A model generated the notes under the pieces. That model did not search any database and had not been told where the DNA came from. It saw only the letters and a list, made by a program, of their open reading frames with translations. A stretch of DNA of 54,059 nucleotides from a virus. This document shows, piece by piece, positions 45,763 to 54,059 of the stretch. Every line of letters starts with the position of its first letter. Position 1 is the first letter of the stretch. A program made the translations under genes and the position numbers. The stretch spans positions 1-54,059 of the IMG/VR virus record IMGVR_UViG_3300033150_000652. One strand, 5' to 3'.

Positions 45763-48430
45763 TTAACTCAAGTCGTTCACGTGCTCTAACCGAACGTACC
45801 AATTGTCATTCAGGGACTTGCAATCGTGTGATGCTTTCCAACCCACGCTACCACGTAGGTTCAATGGGTTGTCCGCCCCACCAGAGTCCACTGGCTTGAC
45901 AATCAGTTCCACCGGCCTTACACGTTGACCCGTCATGGTGTGTTCCTCAGTGCCCGCCGTGTCTACTTCCTGCGGTAACGTATTGCCTATGCCAACTATA
46001 CCGTAGGCTTCTTTCAATCTGTTACCCCCCATTTGGGTGGATAGGTCATTTCTGCCTATCTCTCATGGTTTCCCATGAGTTCGGACTATCCCTTGGATTT
46101 GACAATCCCGCTCATTATAGTCTCTGAACGTTCCCCATTTCTGAGGCTTCGCTGCGGGTTACCCAATCCTTAGCCTTTTTAAGCATTCGCGCTTATCCTT
46201 TCGGATTACGCTGTAGCGGCTAAGGCTCTAAGGGCGTTCCTGCAATTTCGAGCGTTTTGCATCGGCAAAGAATTTTCACCGATGAACAGCATGGCATAGA
46301 CATCAGCGTTACTTGCACCTCCATCCGTCCACTCTTTCACATTCGAGGACATGTAGAAGTCGCAGTTCAAGAACGACCCAATGTATCCTGTCTTCATCGG
46401 GTTGCTCTCATCCCGCGCATACGCGCCCTCGAAAGCATTCCGCTCTGTTACTTGTGAACCCTTTCGGGCGGGCTAGTCATTTCTGCTAGCCTCTCATGGT
46501 TTCCCATGAGTTCGGACTGTCGCTTCACCTTGCGGTGTCCCCTCGCTCAACGAGCATTAACATAGTGCATATTCATTTTATAATCAAACATAGGCAACAC
46601 ATATGGACGGATAATATCAAACAGTTTTTGGCCCTCTTTGGCCCCCATTCCCAATACCCAATATTTACCCTTATGCCTCGAAATGCGAGTTGAAATTCCA
46701 AATCGCTCGGTTAGAAACTCTCGCATAATTTCATGTTCTTCACGGCTGAAAGCCTGGGTATGGAAATGAATTTCTCTGCTTTTGGGAGACTTGCGTCCCG
46801 ATGTCAAAACTCGATAGTGGATGGTTAACGAACCATCATCCATATACCAATATGCCAATCCTTGTGCATCCAATGGCATCAGGGCCTGCAAACTTATTGT
46901 TTTTCTTCCATTAGGATACCACCGTTTGCGCAATTTGGTATAGATAGGATGCGTGCGTGTCTCGGCAATTATTGTACCATATCCCCACCCATTATCAGGG
47001 ACCTCTCGCACATTTACGTGCGTTATCTCACGCAAAATAGCCACTTTGTGTAAAAGATACGAGCGTTGTGAGGGACTATGCTGTAGTTTAAGCATCGCAT
47101 GACGCCCCCCGTGGGATACTACAAGGCTTGCATCTCCCAAAATCATACCCGTCAATATGTTCAGCGGAACGGACACTATATGCCCTCCTTTTGCTGCTAT
47201 GTTAATGTCTCTAGTCTCTGCCCCTAGTTCGGAATCAATTCCCATCAGCATCTGCTGACCCTTGGGTCGGGTTGCCATGCGCTTTAGCGTTTAGGCTTTC
47301 CCGTTATTCAGAGGGGATTTAACGTTCCCGAATGCTAAGCGGCCAGGAACGACGGGTCCTGCATTAGAGTTACCCACAATCTGTTACTTGTTAACCCTTT
47401 CGGGCGGATAGGTCATTTCTGCCTATCTCTCCACCTTCACCGTTAGGTTATACGTGGAGTTCGGACTATATCATCACCCACTTGGGGTGCCCCGCTCATA
47501 GTCTCTACACACGCCCACCTTTCGGCTGCTTGGCTCGGTATTACCCTCCTCAGGGCTTCCACCGAATTCACGGGGTTTTCCACCGCATATTGCTACGCGG
47601 CGCACCTGGTTAAACAAGTGTCGGGATGAAGTATCGCCACATACCGCGCCCCCTCCACTGGCAGGGCATCGTTCGCCATAAGCGTGCCCAGGGCCTTCAC
47701 TACGTCCGTATAAGAAATCTTATCGTTCGTAGTATCCAGCCCCGTTCGAGCCGTAGCAGTCCCCGAATACTGCACAGAACCGTTTGCCACTAGGACATCG
47801 CGGGTGAGAGTGTCAATAGACAATCCGCACTGCTCGCCTAGGATAGCACTGAAGTTCTGAAGTATCGGGTCAATGCTGGTCAACTCAAGCACATCGCTAT
47901 GGCGTAGATAGTACCCGTACCAAGAGGGCGTGGCCGTAACCTTCGTAACGCTGGCGCTACCCGCTGCTGGCGTCTGGCCCTCGGTAAGAGCCGTAGTAGT
48001 CGCGCTCAAGGCACCGAACTTACGCCATTGAAGTTTGTTACCCTCATTCTTGTTAATGGTCGCCTTGACCCCCCACCGCCCATGAATGAGCCGTGGTAAC
48101 GCACGGGTCAAGAGTCGCATTTCGTAGTCAATCTGTTACCCCTCGGTTATATTCAGTTTATTAAAGTTCCGAGTGGGCTGGTCATTTCTGCCAGCCTCTC
48201 CACCTTCACTGTTAGGTTATACGTGGAGTTCAGACTATATCATCATCCCAGAGGGATGCTCCCCGCATAGTCGTTACACACGCCCGCCTTTCGGCTGCTT
48301 GGCTCGGTATTACCCTCCTCAGGGCTTCCACCGAATTCAGGGAGTTATTGCCCCATAGTTGCCTATGGGCGACGCACTATCCGTACGTCCGCATTTCATT
48401 GCTAAGCGTACTGGTTGTCTCCGTAGCCAT
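45763..48430 (-). CDS. Major capsid protein (N4-gp56 family), gene split into five exons
   Basis: Exons on the minus strand: 48430-48385, 48128-47617, 47376-47345, 46440-46278 and 46014-45763. Joined, they give 1,005 nt and 334 residues with no stop. Family features: TLSNEMRTYYEMRLLTRALP, NKNEGNKLQWRKFGALSA, LTEGQTPAAGSASVTKVTAT, then SDVLELTSIDPIL, TLTRDVLVANGSVQYSG, YVAILHPDTWVTLMQDPSF, and LFIGKEAYGIVG. Each splice was placed with the P1 helix and restores family sequence. AGGAGG site before ATG. Unspliced, every exon runs quickly into a stop, so production of capsid depends on splicing. Confidence 0.92.
46015..46277 (-). ncRNA. Group I intron D (263 nt) in the capsid gene
   Basis: Splice after ATCGGT, intron ends GATTG. 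P1: exon CAUCGGU pairs with intron GCCGAUG, with the U-G pair at the site. P7 GACTAT/ATAGTC and P8 GGATT/AATCC are visible, and the P9 hairpin CTCATGG/CCATGAG is shared with intron C. Exons join as LFIG-KEAYG. No ORF. Confidence 0.9.
46441..47344 (-). ncRNA. Group I intron C (904 nt) carrying a homing endonuclease
   Basis: Splice after CGTTCCT, intron ends GTAACAGAGCG. P1 has 7 pairs: exon CGUUCCU with intron GGGAACG. P3 CCCCTC/GAGGGG brackets the ORF, P8 is CACC-GCAA-GGTG, and P7 appears to be TCGTT/AGCGA, which uses the last codons of the endonuclease ORF. Exons join as DPSFL-NAFEGAY. Only this intron has a coding insert. Confidence 0.88.
46547..47278 (-). CDS. LAGLIDADG homing endonuclease in intron C, 243 aa
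   Basis: Two LAGLIDADG-like helices: LNILTGMILGDASL (acidic D49) and LAYWYMDDGSLT (D147/D148), so it should act as a monomer. The family is that found in group I introns (LAGLIDADG_2/3 type). It cuts intronless capsid genes, spreading the intron by repair. Its stop codon and last Arg codon lie in the intron's P7 strand, so RNA folding and coding constrain each other. No obvious ribosome site at the ATG; expression may follow read-through of the capsid mRNA. Confidence 0.9.
   Translation of the reverse strand: MATRPKGQQMLMGIDSELGAETRDINIAAKGGHIVSVPLNILTGMILGDASLVVSHGGRHAMLKLQHSPSQRSYLLHKVAILREITHVNVREVPDNGWGYGTIIAETRTHPIYTKLRKRWYPNGRKTISLQALMPLDAQGLAYWYMDDGSLTIHYRVLTSGRKSPKSREIHFHTQAFSREEHEIMREFLTERFGISTRISRHKGKYWVLGMGAKEGQKLFDIIRPYVLPMFDYKMNMHYVNAR
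47377..47616 (-). ncRNA. Group I intron B (240 nt) in the capsid gene
   Basis: Splice after GACACT, intron ends GATTG. P1: exon CACU with intron GGUG. P2 CCGCGTA-GCAA-TATGCGG, P3 CCCCG/CGGGG, P4 TCGGT/ACCGA, P5 CCC/GGG, P7 GACTAT/ATAGTC, P8 CACCC-AAGT-GGGTG, P9 CTCCAC/GTGGAG. This is a full group I core. Closely related to intron A. Confidence 0.93.
48129..48384 (-). ncRNA. Group I intron A (256 nt) in the capsid gene
   Basis: Splice after GGACGT, intron ends GATTG. P1: exon GACGU with intron GCGUC. P2 CCCATAG-GCAA-CTATGGG, P3 CTCCC/GGGAG, P7 GACTAT/ATAGTC, P8 CATCCC-TCT-GGGATG. It shares long identical core blocks with intron B, while P1, P2, P3 and P8 differ with pairing kept, so the fold is supported by covariation. 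Confidence 0.93.
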
Positions 48431-48454
48431 TCTAAACCTCCTTCAAGTGTTTCC

Positions 48455-48480
48455 CCCAGTACGCTTTTACGCATACTGGG
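48455..48480 (-). promoter_or_regulatory. Hairpin between scaffold and capsid genes
   Basis: On the minus strand, a 10-bp stem (one G-U) with a 6-base loop lies just before the capsid ribosome site. No U-tract follows. It may be a processing or stability signal that raises capsid over scaffold expression. Confidence 0.55.
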
Positions 48481-48483
48481 TTG

Positions 48484-49155
48484 TTAAACTGGTATCTCGT
48501 CTTTGCTTAGTTTCCCCGAAGCACCCTGTCGGAATATCTCCTCCATTTCCTCCCAGGAGAGTTCCTTCCAGGAACGCCTCTTGGAAACCCTGCGTGGGAC
48601 ACCACTAGCAACCTTCGGGGGTTCCGCACGTCGGCCAGTACGACGGTCTTTCAGCCAATCCATAGCAGAACGCTGCATGGCTTCAGGACTGGAGTAATCC
48701 AGTTTGTCCTTCGGGATGCCGTATTCTTGGCTATACCATTCCGCCATCGAATCGCGATAAGCACGCGCTTGCTCTAAAGCCTGAAGTTGGGCGGCCTGTT
48801 GCTGAGTTTGCAGAGCAATATTGCGATAATACTCTGCCAACTGCCTGGCCTCCTCAAGTTCCGCCTGCTCCCGCTCCGCTGGCGTAAGGCTAGCATAATA
48901 CTGCTCCCGTAGACGCTGTTGCAAACTCGCCAATTGCTGCTGATACACGGCAAGTTGCCTCTGGTACTCCGCCTCCCGCTGCCTGAATTGCTGTTCCGTC
49001 TCATGTGCCTTGCGCTGGAACGTACTCTTCAGTTTGTTGATGTCCTCTTGCAGTTTAGCAACTTGCGCCTGAGTGTCTTGGGCGTCAACTTCGGGCGTCG
49101 CCTCTTGTACTTCTTCGGCAACCCCTTCGTTAACCCCTACCACTTCCTCTGGCAT
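48484..49155 (-). CDS. Scaffolding protein, 223 aa
   Basis: Highly helical, Gln/Glu-rich (VAKLQEDINKLKSTFQRKAH, AQLQALEQARAYRDSMAEWY), with acidic N-terminus and a basic segment near the C-terminus (GVPRRVSKRRSWKEL). Position directly upstream of the capsid gene, coiled-coil nature and basic C-terminal contact region are the standard scaffold signature. Directs procapsid assembly, then leaves. Confidence 0.8.
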   Translation of the reverse strand: MPEEVVGVNEGVAEEVQEATPEVDAQDTQAQVAKLQEDINKLKSTFQRKAHETEQQFRQREAEYQRQLAVYQQQLASLQQRLREQYYASLTPAEREQAELEEARQLAEYYRNIALQTQQQAAQLQALEQARAYRDSMAEWYSQEYGIPKDKLDYSSPEAMQRSAMDWLKDRRTGRRAEPPKVASGVPRRVSKRRSWKELSWEEMEEIFRQGASGKLSKDEIPV

Positions 49156-49169
49156 TTTACACCTCCCTT

Positions 49170-50993
49170 TTATAGTATCCAGGGCTTATGCTGATTGAAC
49201 CCACCACGCGGCGTCGGGATAGGATAACGTGGCCGTTGTGGTGGCCTCGCTATGCCTCCCACCCTGCCCCTAGGCTGCGGGGGCGTCCAATCAACAGGCC
49301 CAGAACCTACTGGTAATTTGGCTAGTAGGTCTTCCCACGTCTCATACTCCGTCGGAGGACCTATCATCGCTGGCCTGAATACCTCCCACCAAGTGGTATA
49401 ACGACCAGGCACTTCCTCTGGTAATTTCTCAAACAACGATTCCCATGTCTCATAGGTGGTCAACGGTTCTTGTACGATTTCGCCTAAATATTCCTTCCAT
49501 GCTTCTGGAGTTTCTGGCAATGGGATTTGGTTCTCCCACTTTTCCTTTACGACATCCCAGAACATCCCACCAAACATGGCTAACCAACTATCGAAATTCG
49601 GTTGGTCAAAGCGATTGCGCTCATATAGATTTTGTAGCATATTCCATAATGGGCGGGGGATATATTCCCCATACATCCAATAACGGCTCAAAGCATCCAT
49701 CGCTTCCTGGCCCGCATTAGAAGCAAGCCAGTCCAGATTGGGCCGCTCCGTCTCCTCCTCTTCAGGTGGTTTGTATTCGGGCAATTCGTATTCGGGGAAA
49801 TACCCCAAAGAAACATCACGCCAGAATGCTCCCTCTAGTAAGTCTGCCCAATCGCTGTAACTTTCAGCGCCCATATCGTTCCGTTTGTAAAGAATTCTTA
49901 ATGCCCGCTGCAGGGCTCGCCATGTCTCCGAGGGGATTCGTTCCCCCGACCACCACCAATCGGTTAAAGTATGGAATAAATCGGGCCCTAATCCTTGCTT
50001 TAACCAGTTCCATAATTCCGTGTTGGGCTCTGGCTGTTCTTCTCCCTCTGGCCCACCCTCGCCAAAATACCAATCTAATAACGCTTTCAGGTCATCACGA
50101 CTTTCCAAAAACGGTACTAATTGTGGATATGCCGTTGCCAGCCAAGGGTCAATTGGAACCGTAATGCTATCCCATGTTCGCCATAAATCCTCGAAAGCAC
50201 GCTTAGCATCTTCGTCGCTCTCTACCAGATTTTTGAAAATCTTATGGAGGGTTTCCGTTGCACCCTCTTGAACGAAATACCATTGTAGCGTTTCTAGCAA
50301 ATCGTCTACACTATCAAAATTATCTGCAATGCGGGGATCGTCCTTTACCCTGTCCCATACCTCATCCATATCCCCCGATAGCATATCGGCAAATACATCT
50401 TCAAAGAATGTGCGATTTGCTTCGTCTCGTATTAAATCAATAAATGTGTTGTGGCGACCTTCTAATGCTTCCTGGGTGGTGAAATACTCCCTAACCGCTT
50501 TAAGGAATTCCCCCATTCCCGTTCGTTGCCATATGTCCACAATGCGGGGTTGGTTGAGAATAATCCACTCTATAATGTCCCTATCCGAGGCATCGGGATT
50601 GTCCTTCATATACTGCCATACGGCCTCATACATCGCCCGCACTTCGTCATTCTGCATATGGCGACGGAAGGCATCCATGAGTTCTTCGGATGGCTTTTGT
50701 GCCTGTTCTATTGGGTCTCCCCAGCGCTCTTCCCACTTGGCCGCCTCATTGGGGAAGCGATTTTTCAAATGATTGAAAAAGCCCTCTAGGTCATTTTGCC
50801 ACCGTTCGAGACGATTCCAAGGTACCGCTTGAGTAGCATAAGTCCATCCTGCCTCCAAACCATATTCGTACATGACTTTCAGGATACGTTTCATCGTTTC
50901 ACGATACCGCCCAGCACTAAAGGTACTAGGGTCGGGATAGCCCTCTTGTTCCCATACTTGTATCAACCAATCAGGAGGTAGTTGTGAGGCCAT
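49170..50993 (-). CDS. Virion protein with tandem helical repeats, 607 aa
   Basis: Two similar ~70-residue units lie in the middle (LTDWWWSGERIPSETWRAL ... FWRDV and LSRYWMYGEYIPRPLWNML ... FWDVV), and near the C-terminus TTYETWESLFEKLP and TEYETWEDLLAKLP repeat. Acidic and Trp-rich. Related in style to the 573-residue gene at 3878. Abuts the giant virion gene. Probably an internal virion or ejection protein; unknown family. Confidence 0.75.
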   Translation of the reverse strand: MASQLPPDWLIQVWEQEGYPDPSTFSAGRYRETMKRILKVMYEYGLEAGWTYATQAVPWNRLERWQNDLEGFFNHLKNRFPNEAAKWEERWGDPIEQAQKPSEELMDAFRRHMQNDEVRAMYEAVWQYMKDNPDASDRDIIEWIILNQPRIVDIWQRTGMGEFLKAVREYFTTQEALEGRHNTFIDLIRDEANRTFFEDVFADMLSGDMDEVWDRVKDDPRIADNFDSVDDLLETLQWYFVQEGATETLHKIFKNLVESDEDAKRAFEDLWRTWDSITVPIDPWLATAYPQLVPFLESRDDLKALLDWYFGEGGPEGEEQPEPNTELWNWLKQGLGPDLFHTLTDWWWSGERIPSETWRALQRALRILYKRNDMGAESYSDWADLLEGAFWRDVSLGYFPEYELPEYKPPEEEETERPNLDWLASNAGQEAMDALSRYWMYGEYIPRPLWNMLQNLYERNRFDQPNFDSWLAMFGGMFWDVVKEKWENQIPLPETPEAWKEYLGEIVQEPLTTYETWESLFEKLPEEVPGRYTTWWEVFRPAMIGPPTEYETWEDLLAKLPVGSGPVDWTPPQPRGRVGGIARPPQRPRYPIPTPRGGFNQHKPWIL

Positions 50994-53900
50994 CTATTTC
51001 CTCCTCTTCGGTAGACGCTTTTCCACCCAGGGATACTTGCGTCGTAGATAACTAAATACCCAATCGGCGTTCAGCCATTTGCGCCTGCGGATTTCCTTAC
51101 CGTAATTCTTCTTCAGCCATGCCCATGTCGTATCCACGCCGTATATAAACATCCGCGTAAGCACTGCAATCTCAAATATCTCATCCTCATTTATACGAGG
51201 TGGTTTTTGTCGTTTTCTCTTCCCCTCTTTGGTCTCTGGCACGATAGGTGTGGTAGGCCCCTCCACTGCCTCCTTGTATCCTGGCGGGGTAGGTTGACCT
51301 TTCACCGAGAATGGAGGCGTAGGCCCCTTTTCTCCTATGCGCCCAGGTCGTATTGGGTGCACTAACTCTTCGGGAGGCTCAAATCCGCCCTTGGGATAGA
51401 AGGTGGCGTATTCAGGGCTGATACGCCGTAACTCTTCTCTTGCCCCCCAGAATTCCTTTAATACCTGGAATTCATGTGAGTTCTTGTCCAACTTTTTGTT
51501 GAAGTAATCGTCCTGAATGTCATAGATATTACGCCCAGCCTTATCACTAAACATTTGAACTAATCGGTCATTTTCGCGCCTAGCCTTCTCTACGGCGCTC
51601 AACTCCTCTGGGAGAATTCGTCTGCCCCCATATATTGGCCCCGTTACAGGTACTGTGGGCCCCATTGGTGGTGGGATTGGCACGCCAAACAATTGCTCCG
51701 CCCGTCGTTCTCCAGGATATTCAACTTGTGGAGGCACAACTCCCCACTGGAATGGCCTCTCCGTGCCTCCAGGGACTTGATGTAGCCAGGCCCACATCTG
51801 CTCATCCGCCAGCCTTGCCCTTTCCTCGGCGGGGTAAAATCGCTTGAACGGTTTGCCCAGTAATCTGTTCAATCCTGGATGCAATCTTAATTGACGCCAA
51901 ATCTCAGATTCCAATATCTCCCGTTCCGTATCATTGCGGGCCATGTATTCCTCAAGATCGGGGAATACCACATCAGATAGCGCCTGTTCTACCTCTTTTC
52001 TATCCCATTCAGGATGTATCCTGATGACTTCTTCTATGTAGTCTCTTGCAGGCTTCGGCCCATACTGAGCAACTACCTTATCCTTGTCCTCACTGGCAAA
52101 GAATTCGTTTTGGGCTTGTGTCATCTCATCACGATATAGACGATAGGCCGCTTCCAGCGGGTCATCAAACTCGCCTAGTGCCCGCTCAAACTCTATTTCC
52201 CTAACAGGGATACCCTCACCTTCTACATACTGGGCCAGCATCTCCCCTCGTGGGATTCCTTCAGGGGTTAGTTGCCGTTTGAATATATCCCTTGCCCTGT
52301 AGTAGGCATCCCAATCAATCTTGCCCTCAGCATCCTTGAATTCGTCAGGCTTAATCTCTCGATATTCTTTAACCGCCCGCTCTGCTGGGGTCTCTGGTTT
52401 CCATTCTCGCAATACATCAGCAAATTTCTTTTTCCAATCACCTAATGCTGCATAATACTCTTGCTGTAATCTGTAATGCTCACGCGTGCCAGGAGTGCGC
52501 AAGGCTAGTTCTGGTTCATATTGCTTTTGTATGGCCTCCCTACCCTTATAATATTCGGCGAGTCTGATTTCCTTTCGCGCTTCCTCTGGGTCATCAAAGG
52601 CCATCCAATAGGTGATAAGTTCTGGGTGTTCCTCTAAAATATCGGATTTGGTTTTTACTTTCCCAATATCCATCCCCTCTGCCCTGCGCTCTCCAGGTGC
52701 TCCAAGATATGGCCTCTCCCTGGGCGCTTCTTTGTATTCCTTATATATCTGTCGTAATCGTACTTCCTCTGGCGTGGCGTATTGGATATTGAACGGTGCG
52801 AACATATTGATAAGCCGACGCCATTCATCTCGATTTTCAGCAGCCCTCATCGCCTCGTCCAATGTAGGCCCACCATAAGCAATGGCCCTCATTGCTCCCA
52901 TATGCCCAATAGCACCACTAGGCTCCAACGTAGTGGCGATTTCCCTCGCCCCTCTATACCGTTTCCATCTATCTTCAGTAGGCGTAAACATCGTTTCTAC
53001 AAAGGCATGAGCCGCCTCTTTCTTGCCTTCTGCTTCCAATGGCCTCCAAGCGGCAGGACGTTTATTGAATATATCTTCTACTGCCCGTAACCCCTTAAAT
53101 GGTGCCAGCATCCCTGTCTTCAGATAATATAAACTTTGCCCAGGTAACGTTGCCCCCTCCCCTGGTTGTCGAGGCCAGGAGAATCTTCCTATATGGCTCC
53201 AAGGTATCAAATCCCACGGCTGTTGCTCTGCTGTTACCCCCGCCCAATAGAGGGGCAAATCCCACCAAGGCCAAAGATTTAATCCCACCGTTTGTAACCC
53301 CCGCCTGGCGTAATATGCCGCCCTTTGCCAGGGGGCCATTTCCTCTAGTTCCTTGGAAGACAATCGTTCATATGGCTCTCGGAATTGTGTGGCAGGGGCA
53401 AATAATGGGCGCAAGTCAATTCCAATTGCCCCAAATGGGGTATTGATTATGTAATTATATTTGAACCTAGAAGTTAACCCCGTTTCCTCGCGTGCACCCT
53501 CCGTTCCTCTTGCATATTGACGTACCCAACGCGCGGCTTGAGGGCGTCTCTCTAGTACTTCAGCAAGACCAAATAGGTTTCGTATCTGCCATTTATGGAA
53601 GGGGAAAATCCAATCTAATAGCCAGTCGAAATCGGTGTTATTAGCATAATCTAACAGAATATCGTTAACTTTTATATAGGCGGTGTCCCTAGCCTCCGCT
53701 AACGCATCGGCCCATTCTTGGGCGTATTTTCTGGCTATCGCCATCACTTGGTCTGCATCTTTGGCGCTTACTTCTACAGGTTCTTCTGTTAATGTCTTTA
53801 AGGCCGTCTCCCGCCAAGTCTCTAATTCATCTACAAAACTTGCTACCTCATCGTCTATATGCTTGACAAAACTTGTGTAGAAATCAGCAGGAGTAGCGCC

Positions 53901-54059
53901 TGCGCCAGCCGCTTTTGCCCGCTTTAGCATCTCTCGTTCAATCTTGGCATATTCATCGGGAGGCAGTTTGCGCAACTCATCCATTGACCAGATTGGCTTG
54001 CCGATTGTGGCCCGCGTGATATTGCGCCAATGGGGGTCGGTAATGCCCAATTCGTTAAC
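50994..54059 (-). CDS. Giant virion protein, C-terminal part (starts at 3693 across the junction)
   Basis: This is the 3' part of the 2,214-residue gene. It contains the segment NTDFDWLLDWIFPFHKWQI followed by RNLFGLAEVLERRP, an aromatic-rich motif of a kind I recall from very large phage virion proteins of unknown function. The rest is rich in Glu, Arg and Pro with long predicted helices, and ends in a basic KRLPKRRK tail. The stop at 50994 abuts the ATG of the next gene at 50993, so the two are likely translationally coupled. No catalytic motif was recognised. Confidence 0.9.
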   Translation of the reverse strand, partial: VNELGITDPHWRNITRATIGKPIWSMDELRKLPPDEYAKIEREMLKRAKAAGAGATPADFYTSFVKHIDDEVASFVDELETWRETALKTLTEEPVEVSAKDADQVMAIARKYAQEWADALAEARDTAYIKVNDILLDYANNTDFDWLLDWIFPFHKWQIRNLFGLAEVLERRPQAARWVRQYARGTEGAREETGLTSRFKYNYIINTPFGAIGIDLRPLFAPATQFREPYERLSSKELEEMAPWQRAAYYARRGLQTVGLNLWPWWDLPLYWAGVTAEQQPWDLIPWSHIGRFSWPRQPGEGATLPGQSLYYLKTGMLAPFKGLRAVEDIFNKRPAAWRPLEAEGKKEAAHAFVETMFTPTEDRWKRYRGAREIATTLEPSGAIGHMGAMRAIAYGGPTLDEAMRAAENRDEWRRLINMFAPFNIQYATPEEVRLRQIYKEYKEAPRERPYLGAPGERRAEGMDIGKVKTKSDILEEHPELITYWMAFDDPEEARKEIRLAEYYKGREAIQKQYEPELALRTPGTREHYRLQQEYYAALGDWKKKFADVLREWKPETPAERAVKEYREIKPDEFKDAEGKIDWDAYYRARDIFKRQLTPEGIPRGEMLAQYVEGEGIPVREIEFERALGEFDDPLEAAYRLYRDEMTQAQNEFFASEDKDKVVAQYGPKPARDYIEEVIRIHPEWDRKEVEQALSDVVFPDLEEYMARNDTEREILESEIWRQLRLHPGLNRLLGKPFKRFYPAEERARLADEQMWAWLHQVPGGTERPFQWGVVPPQVEYPGERRAEQLFGVPIPPPMGPTVPVTGPIYGGRRILPEELSAVEKARRENDRLVQMFSDKAGRNIYDIQDDYFNKKLDKNSHEFQVLKEFWGAREELRRISPEYATFYPKGGFEPPEELVHPIRPGRIGEKGPTPPFSVKGQPTPPGYKEAVEGPTTPIVPETKEGKRKRQKPPRINEDEIFEIAVLTRMFIYGVDTTWAWLKKNYGKEIRRRKWLNADWVFSYLRRKYPWVEKRLPKRRK
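53946..54059. repeat. Right copy of 114-bp terminal direct repeat
   Basis: This is an exact copy of bases 1-114. The unique genome length after removing one copy is 53,945 bp. Nothing in the repeat looks like an att or cos site; it is coding sequence of the giant virion protein. Confidence 0.95.

Noticed and set aside
46206-47600. Treating short frames 46206-46397 and 47593-48120 as separate genes
   Set aside because: They are capsid exons read into intron sequence; their last residues (after FIG and HPDT) are intronic.
46015-48384. Idea that the similar blocks in the capsid gene are insertion sequences or a CRISPR array
   Set aside because: No transposase, no inverted ends and no spacer pattern; the pairings P1-P9 and terminal G fit group I introns.
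1-54059. Integrase, repressor or att site of a temperate phage
   Set aside because: No recombinase, excisionase or classical repressor was found on either strand; the operator-like sites alone are not enough to call it temperate.
1-54059. tRNA genes and CRISPR arrays
   Set aside because: I found no cloverleaf with a TTCRA loop and no regularly spaced repeats by eye; tRNAscan-SE would settle the tRNA question.

Overview
The window is a complete tailed double-stranded DNA phage genome (Caudoviricetes). The first 114 bases are repeated exactly as the last 114, and one reading frame runs unbroken across that junction, so the molecule is circular or circularly permuted with 53,945 unique bases. 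There is an N4-gp56-type major capsid protein, a portal, both terminase subunits, a scaffold and tail proteins, but no tape measure, tail sheath or tail tube gene that I recognise. A short-tailed (podovirus-like) virion is the best reading. I see no integrase or excisionase and no DNA or RNA polymerase. The host is inferred to be a Chloroflexota bacterium (Anaerolineae-like), because a phage lipoprotein carries a Thr-Pro repeat linker right after its lipobox and another protein carries similar Pro-Thr runs. That inference is moderate at best.

The genome has two arms. The rightward (+) arm, 14.8-34.25 kb, starts at a sigma70-like promoter and holds small unknown proteins, many zinc ribbons, a sliding-clamp-like protein, a DUF6927 protein, a Mom-like DNA modification enzyme, a membrane-anchored lytic transglycosylase, a secreted glycoside hydrolase, a recombination block (putative annealing protein, Gam-like, RusA-like, PD-(D/E)XK nuclease), a DnaD-like loader with a DnaB helicase, a lipoprotein and a DNA methyltransferase. 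The leftward (-) arm starts at the small terminase (14.39 kb), runs left through position 1 and continues from the right end down to 34.45 kb, where an intrinsic terminator ends it. It holds packaging, portal, virion, capsid, tail and holin genes, nearly all overlapping or nearly abutting. A 444-bp divergent control region separates the arms and contains four GTTATCA half-sites and promoters in both directions. A small four-gene leftward island (19.3-20.2 kb) with its own promoter lies inside the rightward arm.

The most striking feature is the major capsid gene (45,763-48,430, minus). It is split into five exons by four group I introns. For each intron I could find the P1 pairing with the required U-G at the 5' splice site, a terminal G, and an exon join that restores the capsid sequence; exon 3 is only 32 nt. 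The third intron carries a LAGLIDADG endonuclease. Other unusual features are a 2,214-residue virion protein gene spanning the junction, three or four neighbouring virion genes sharing an N-terminal tag (two with HExxH protease motifs), a nuclease-like domain at the front of a tail protein, a chain of four tiny stop-start-coupled membrane proteins between the terminase genes, tandem UUCG/GAAA hairpins, and repeated structured leaders in the rightward arm.
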